From JBAXQQ01 sp037131695 (lineage in GTDB: Bacteria; Armatimonadota; Hebobacteria; CAIYQO01): a DNA stretch of 23,480 nucleotides. Position 1 is the stretch's first letter, and every line of letters begins with the position of its first letter. Made by a program: the position numbers and the translations under genes. Below the pieces are notes generated by a model. That model made no database searches, was not told the origin of the DNA, and worked only from the letters and a program-made list of their open reading frames with translations. The stretch covers positions 1 through 23,480 of the forward strand of contig CAZWZF010000067.1 of the NCBI GenBank assembly GCA_964638715.1, written 5' to 3'. This document shows, piece after piece, positions 22,416 through 23,480 of the stretch.

Positions 22416-23480
22416 TTATACAGTTATCACTACTTTCGTCCCTCTTCCTTGCTCGCTTTCCAGCGTTAATGTGCCGTTGTGTGCTTCTATAATACCGCGG
22501 GCTATGCGCAGCCCCAAGCCGCTGTGGCGGTCGCCGGGGGTGCGGACGGCATCTACACGGTAGAACGAGTCGAAAATATATGGTATGTGGCGGTGTGGTA
22601 TACCGACACCGTTGTCTATTACGGCGATGCTGGTTTTTTCTCCGGGGGTGATAACTATTTTAACCTGCGCACCGTCTCCGGCATAACTTATTGCATTGTT
22701 CAGCAGGTTGTCGATTACTTGTGAAAGGCGATTCGGGTCGACGTTTATCATTATAGGTTCACCGGTTTCTACCGGGAGTATGGTTACATTCGCTTCTTTT
22801 GCTGCCGCCTGGTGGTTTTGTTCGCAAGTTTGTGTCAGCGACCGTATATCTACCTGTTCAATATGTATGGGCAATTCATTCAAATCAAGTTTAGCCAGTT
22901 CCAGCAAGTCGGTTACCAGGTGCAGCAGGCGGTCGGATGTATTTACTAATGATTGGGTTGCGCGGTTGCGGCGTTCTTCATCAATTGCTAATCCGTCGCC
23001 AAGCGCGCCGGCCATGGTACGCATTGTCATCACCGGATTGCGCAGTTCATGGGCGACATCTGCCAGCAATTGTCTTCGGCGTATAGCATCATCTTCCAGT
23101 GTGGCAATTTTCTGTTCTACCTGTATCGCCATCTCATTCATTGCATCGGCAACCTCGGTAAATTCATCTTCATCTGTTAAAGTTAACCTATGTTTAAAAT
23201 GACCTGCGCGATATTCGCGGGCGGCAGATGCCAGCTTTTTTAATGGCTTGGTAAATCTTCTGGATAAGAAGATGCCGGCTCCAATAGCTAAAGTTAAAGC
23301 GATAAAAGTGCGAATTAAAATTAATGAAAATTCAAGAGATTCGTTGTTTTTAATTTGCAGCGAACGTCTGGCATTATCATCTATCACTCGCTGCCTATTA
23401 GGCGGCCTTTGATTATCCATATTTCCTGGCGGGGGTGGGTTATTGTCCCACGCGACTTCTCCCGGGTTATGGGGAGGGGG
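22416..23480 (-). CDS. Sensor histidine kinase, N-terminus cut by the window edge
   Basis: The reading frame is open to the right edge, so the N-terminus is missing; the first ATG at 23420 is probably internal. Numbering from that Met, the protein has a transmembrane segment (about 32-53), a HAMP linker (54-105), a HisKA domain with the phospho-acceptor His124 in VAHELRNP, and a HATPase_c domain with an N-box around NLLNNA (238-243), G1 DNGVGI (269-274) and G2 SGLGL (300-304). All catalytic boxes are intact. The upstream 20 codons are Pro/Asn-rich (for example NNPPPPGN) and would form part of a periplasmic sensor loop following a first transmembrane helix outside the window. Upstream on the minus strand a response-regulator gene may lie beyond the edge. 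The signal sensed is unknown. Confidence 0.9.
   Translation of the reverse strand, partial: PPPHNPGEVAWDNNPPPPGNMDNQRPPNRQRVIDDNARRSLQIKNNESLEFSLILIRTFIALTLAIGAGIFLSRRFTKPLKKLASAAREYRAGHFKHRLTLTDEDEFTEVADAMNEMAIQVEQKIATLEDDAIRRRQLLADVAHELRNPVMTMRTMAGALGDGLAIDEERRNRATQSLVNTSDRLLHLVTDLLELAKLDLNELPIHIEQVDIRSLTQTCEQNHQAAAKEANVTILPVETGEPIMINVDPNRLSQVIDNLLNNAISYAGDGAQVKIVITPGEKTSIAVIDNGVGIPHRHIPYIFDSFYRVDAVRTPGDRHSGLGLRIARGIIEAHNGTLTLESEQGRGTKVVITV

Overview
The window reads as chromosomal DNA from a Gram-negative, moderately AT-rich heterotrophic bacterium. The secreted proteins carry signal peptides and PA14, TolB-like, LamG-like, DUF1566 and chitobiase-type (CHB_HEX) modules. Together with a GH51-like glycosidase and word-like repeat tracts between genes, they resemble uncultured PVC-group bacteria (Lentisphaerota or Kiritimatiellota-like). 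That placement is inference from style; no marker gene here proves it. No rRNA, tRNA, CRISPR array, transposase or phage gene was seen.

Layout. (a) 29-3704, minus strand: a three-gene catabolic operon running hydroxyacid dehydrogenase, class II aldolase, then an unusual zinc dehydrogenase with two Rossmann-like regions. (b) 3812-6618: a minus-strand tandem-PilZ protein with its own terminator, a divergent compact DprA/Smf protein, and a convergent tRNA-dihydrouridine synthase. (c) 6656-7812: cysteine synthase behind a near-consensus sigma-70 promoter with a perfect-armed palindrome just past the predicted start site. (d) 8029-13586: two secreted plus-strand proteins, PA14/TolB-like/LamG-like and GH51-like, separated by about 640 bp of fold-back repeat DNA. 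(e) 13813-19691, minus strand: two neighbouring paralogous secreted proteins built from CHB_HEX repeats and a shared C-terminal domain. The larger also has two DUF1566 modules and nine 84-residue repeats. (f) 20071-22271: an MFS transporter and an unrecognised secreted protein. (g) 22282-22412: a nested inverted-repeat element. (h) 22416-23480: a HAMP/HisKA/HATPase sensor kinase cut by the window edge.

How the parts may fit together (inference). The GH51-like enzyme, the PA14/LamG protein and the two repeat proteins would act outside the cytoplasm on or around carbohydrate. The MFS permease and the aldolase operon could take up and degrade released sugars. The PilZ protein suggests c-di-GMP control of a surface-associated lifestyle. 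The most distinctive material is the pair of repeat proteins with near-identical DNA repeats and matching 3' hairpins, the double-Rossmann dehydrogenase operon, and the recurrent word-repeat and fold-back tracts at gene 3' ends.
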